In this document: piece after piece, positions 5,351-6,070 of the stretch | How the letters are laid out: the number at the start of each line of letters is the position of its first letter | Position numbering within the stretch: position 1 is the first letter of the stretch | Origin: Streptosporangiaceae bacterium | GTDB taxonomy: Bacteria; Actinomycetota; Actinomycetes; Streptosporangiales; Streptosporangiaceae | Assembly (NCBI GenBank): GCA_030040475.1 | Contig: JASHTQ010000031.1 | Coordinates: 1 to 6,070, forward strand | DNA: 6,070 nt | Direction of reading: 5' to 3' | Program-made: the position numbers and the translations under genes | Notes under the pieces: model-generated | What the model was told of the DNA's origin: nothing | Seen by the model: only the letters and a program-made list of their open reading frames with translations | Databases searched by the model: none

Positions 5351-6070
5351 ATGGGCACGCAGCGAGTGGACGCGGTGATCATCGGAGCCGGGCTGGCCGG
5401 GTCGGCCGCGGCATGGGCACTGACCGGCCGGGGCCGGTCGGTCGCGGTCGTGGAGGCGTTCGCTCCGGGGCACCGGCGCGGCAGTTCGCACGGCAGCGCC
5501 AGGATCTTCCGGCGCGCCTACCCGGACCCGCTGTACGTGCGGCTGACCGGCCAGGCTCACCGGCTGTGGCGCAAGCTCGCCGACGAGGCGGGGGAGGACC
5601 CGGTGCTCAGGACCGGCGCGCTCGACTACGGCCCGGCCCGGACGCAGGAGAAAATGTACGAGATCCTGACCGGGTTCGGCGTGCCCGCGGAACTGATGCC
5701 GCCGCCGGCGGCCGCCGAGCGCTGGCCCGGCCTGGCATTCGGCGGCGATCCGGTCATGTTCCACCCGGACGGCGGCGTCCTGGACCCGGAGCGGGCGATG
5801 ACGGCCATGCGCCGGATCGCCGCCGCGCGCGGCGCCCAGATCCGCTACGACACGCCCGCCCTGCGCGTGGAGTCGGCCGCGGACGGCGCGCGGGTGCACA
5901 CGGCGGGGGAGTCGCTTGAGGCGCCCGTGGTGATCGTGGCCGCCGGCGCCTGGCTGGCGCCGCTGCTCGGCGGCCATGTTCCGCTGCCGCCGCTGACCGT
6001 GACCCAGCAGCAGGTCTTCCACTTCGCCCAGTCGGCCGGCCCCACGCGGCCCTGGCCGACGTTCATCCGC
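5351..6070 (+). CDS. Monomeric sarcosine oxidase / N-methyltryptophan oxidase-like FAD oxidoreductase, 3' end outside window
   Basis: DAO-type flavoprotein of the MSOX/SolA family. Such enzymes oxidise N-methyl or related secondary amino acids, releasing H2O2; the exact substrate cannot be told from this part. The first 240 codons are present, of roughly 380 expected. The Rossmann dinucleotide motif is VIIGAGLAGSAAAWAL (9-24), with the ribose-binding acidic residue Glu35 in VVEAF. GSSHGSARIFRRAY (44-57) corresponds to the MSOX GSHHGDTRIIRHAY segment that lines the flavin, conserving His47, Arg51 and Arg54. FHPDGGVLDPERAM and VIVAAGAWLAPLL are also typical. The Cys that carries covalent FAD in MSOX lies beyond the right edge, so covalent attachment cannot be judged. 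ATG 5351 is the earliest sensible start before the FAD motif. It is divergent from the F420-dependent enzyme with a 66-base gap, so the two could share control. Confidence 0.9.
   Translation, partial: MGTQRVDAVIIGAGLAGSAAAWALTGRGRSVAVVEAFAPGHRRGSSHGSARIFRRAYPDPLYVRLTGQAHRLWRKLADEAGEDPVLRTGALDYGPARTQEKMYEILTGFGVPAELMPPPAAAERWPGLAFGGDPVMFHPDGGVLDPERAMTAMRRIAAARGAQIRYDTPALRVESAADGARVHTAGESLEAPVVIVAAGAWLAPLLGGHVPLPPLTVTQQQVFHFAQSAGPTRPWPTFIR

Noticed and set aside
5339..6022. Minus-strand open frame of 227 codons opposite the sarcosine oxidase-like gene
   Set aside because: The plus strand carries an unbroken FAD-binding protein with family motifs; the opposite frame is Arg/Gly/Val-rich shadow sequence.

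Overview
The window is very GC-rich DNA with strong third-position GC bias. It carries gene families typical of filamentous actinobacteria: an XRE/DUF5753 regulator with a DUF397 partner and a DUF574-type methyltransferase, and an F420-dependent luciferase-like oxidoreductase. A Streptomycetales or Streptosporangiales-like host is likely, but the genus cannot be set from this stretch. No RNA gene, CRISPR array, transposase or replication origin was seen.

Left block (1-1946, minus strand), in transcription order: a DUF397 protein (1946-1644), an XRE-family regulator with a C-terminal DUF5753 sensor domain (start near 1535, end 648), and a SAM-methyltransferase-family gene (644 to beyond position 1). 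The methyltransferase start lies three bases past the regulator stop. The methyltransferase looks decayed: two core segments are missing in frame, and a one-base frameshift near 131-136 cuts off the C-terminus. The gene order and spacing suggest one regulatory operon, and its upstream region holds four copies of a TTGCAC/GTGCAA element that could be an autoregulatory operator.

Spacer (1947-2259): divergent control region. The left half holds the TTGCAC-type inverted repeats. The right half is GC-rich, with four TCCGGT copies spaced at near-helical intervals before hmgA.

Middle block (2260-4282, plus strand): hmgA (homogentisate 1,2-dioxygenase, all metal ligands visible), then after 19 bases a PaiB-type FMN-binding protein. 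They look like a two-gene operon. HmgA opens the homogentisate ring in tyrosine/phenylalanine breakdown; the role of the PaiB-like protein beside it is unknown.

Right block: a convergent minus-strand F420-dependent oxidoreductase resembling the Rv1855c group (start 5284). Its conserved domain ends at about 4415 with no stop codon there, so the frame stays open through the antisense of paiB into hmgA. A strong hairpin (4312-4359) lies between the convergent genes. Divergent from it, at 5351, begins a monomeric sarcosine oxidase/N-methyltryptophan oxidase-like flavoprotein that runs off the right edge and may be leaderless.

No clearly new system was found. The items most worth a second look are the TTGCAC operator cluster with its decaying regulatory operon, and the oxidoreductase with no stop codon.
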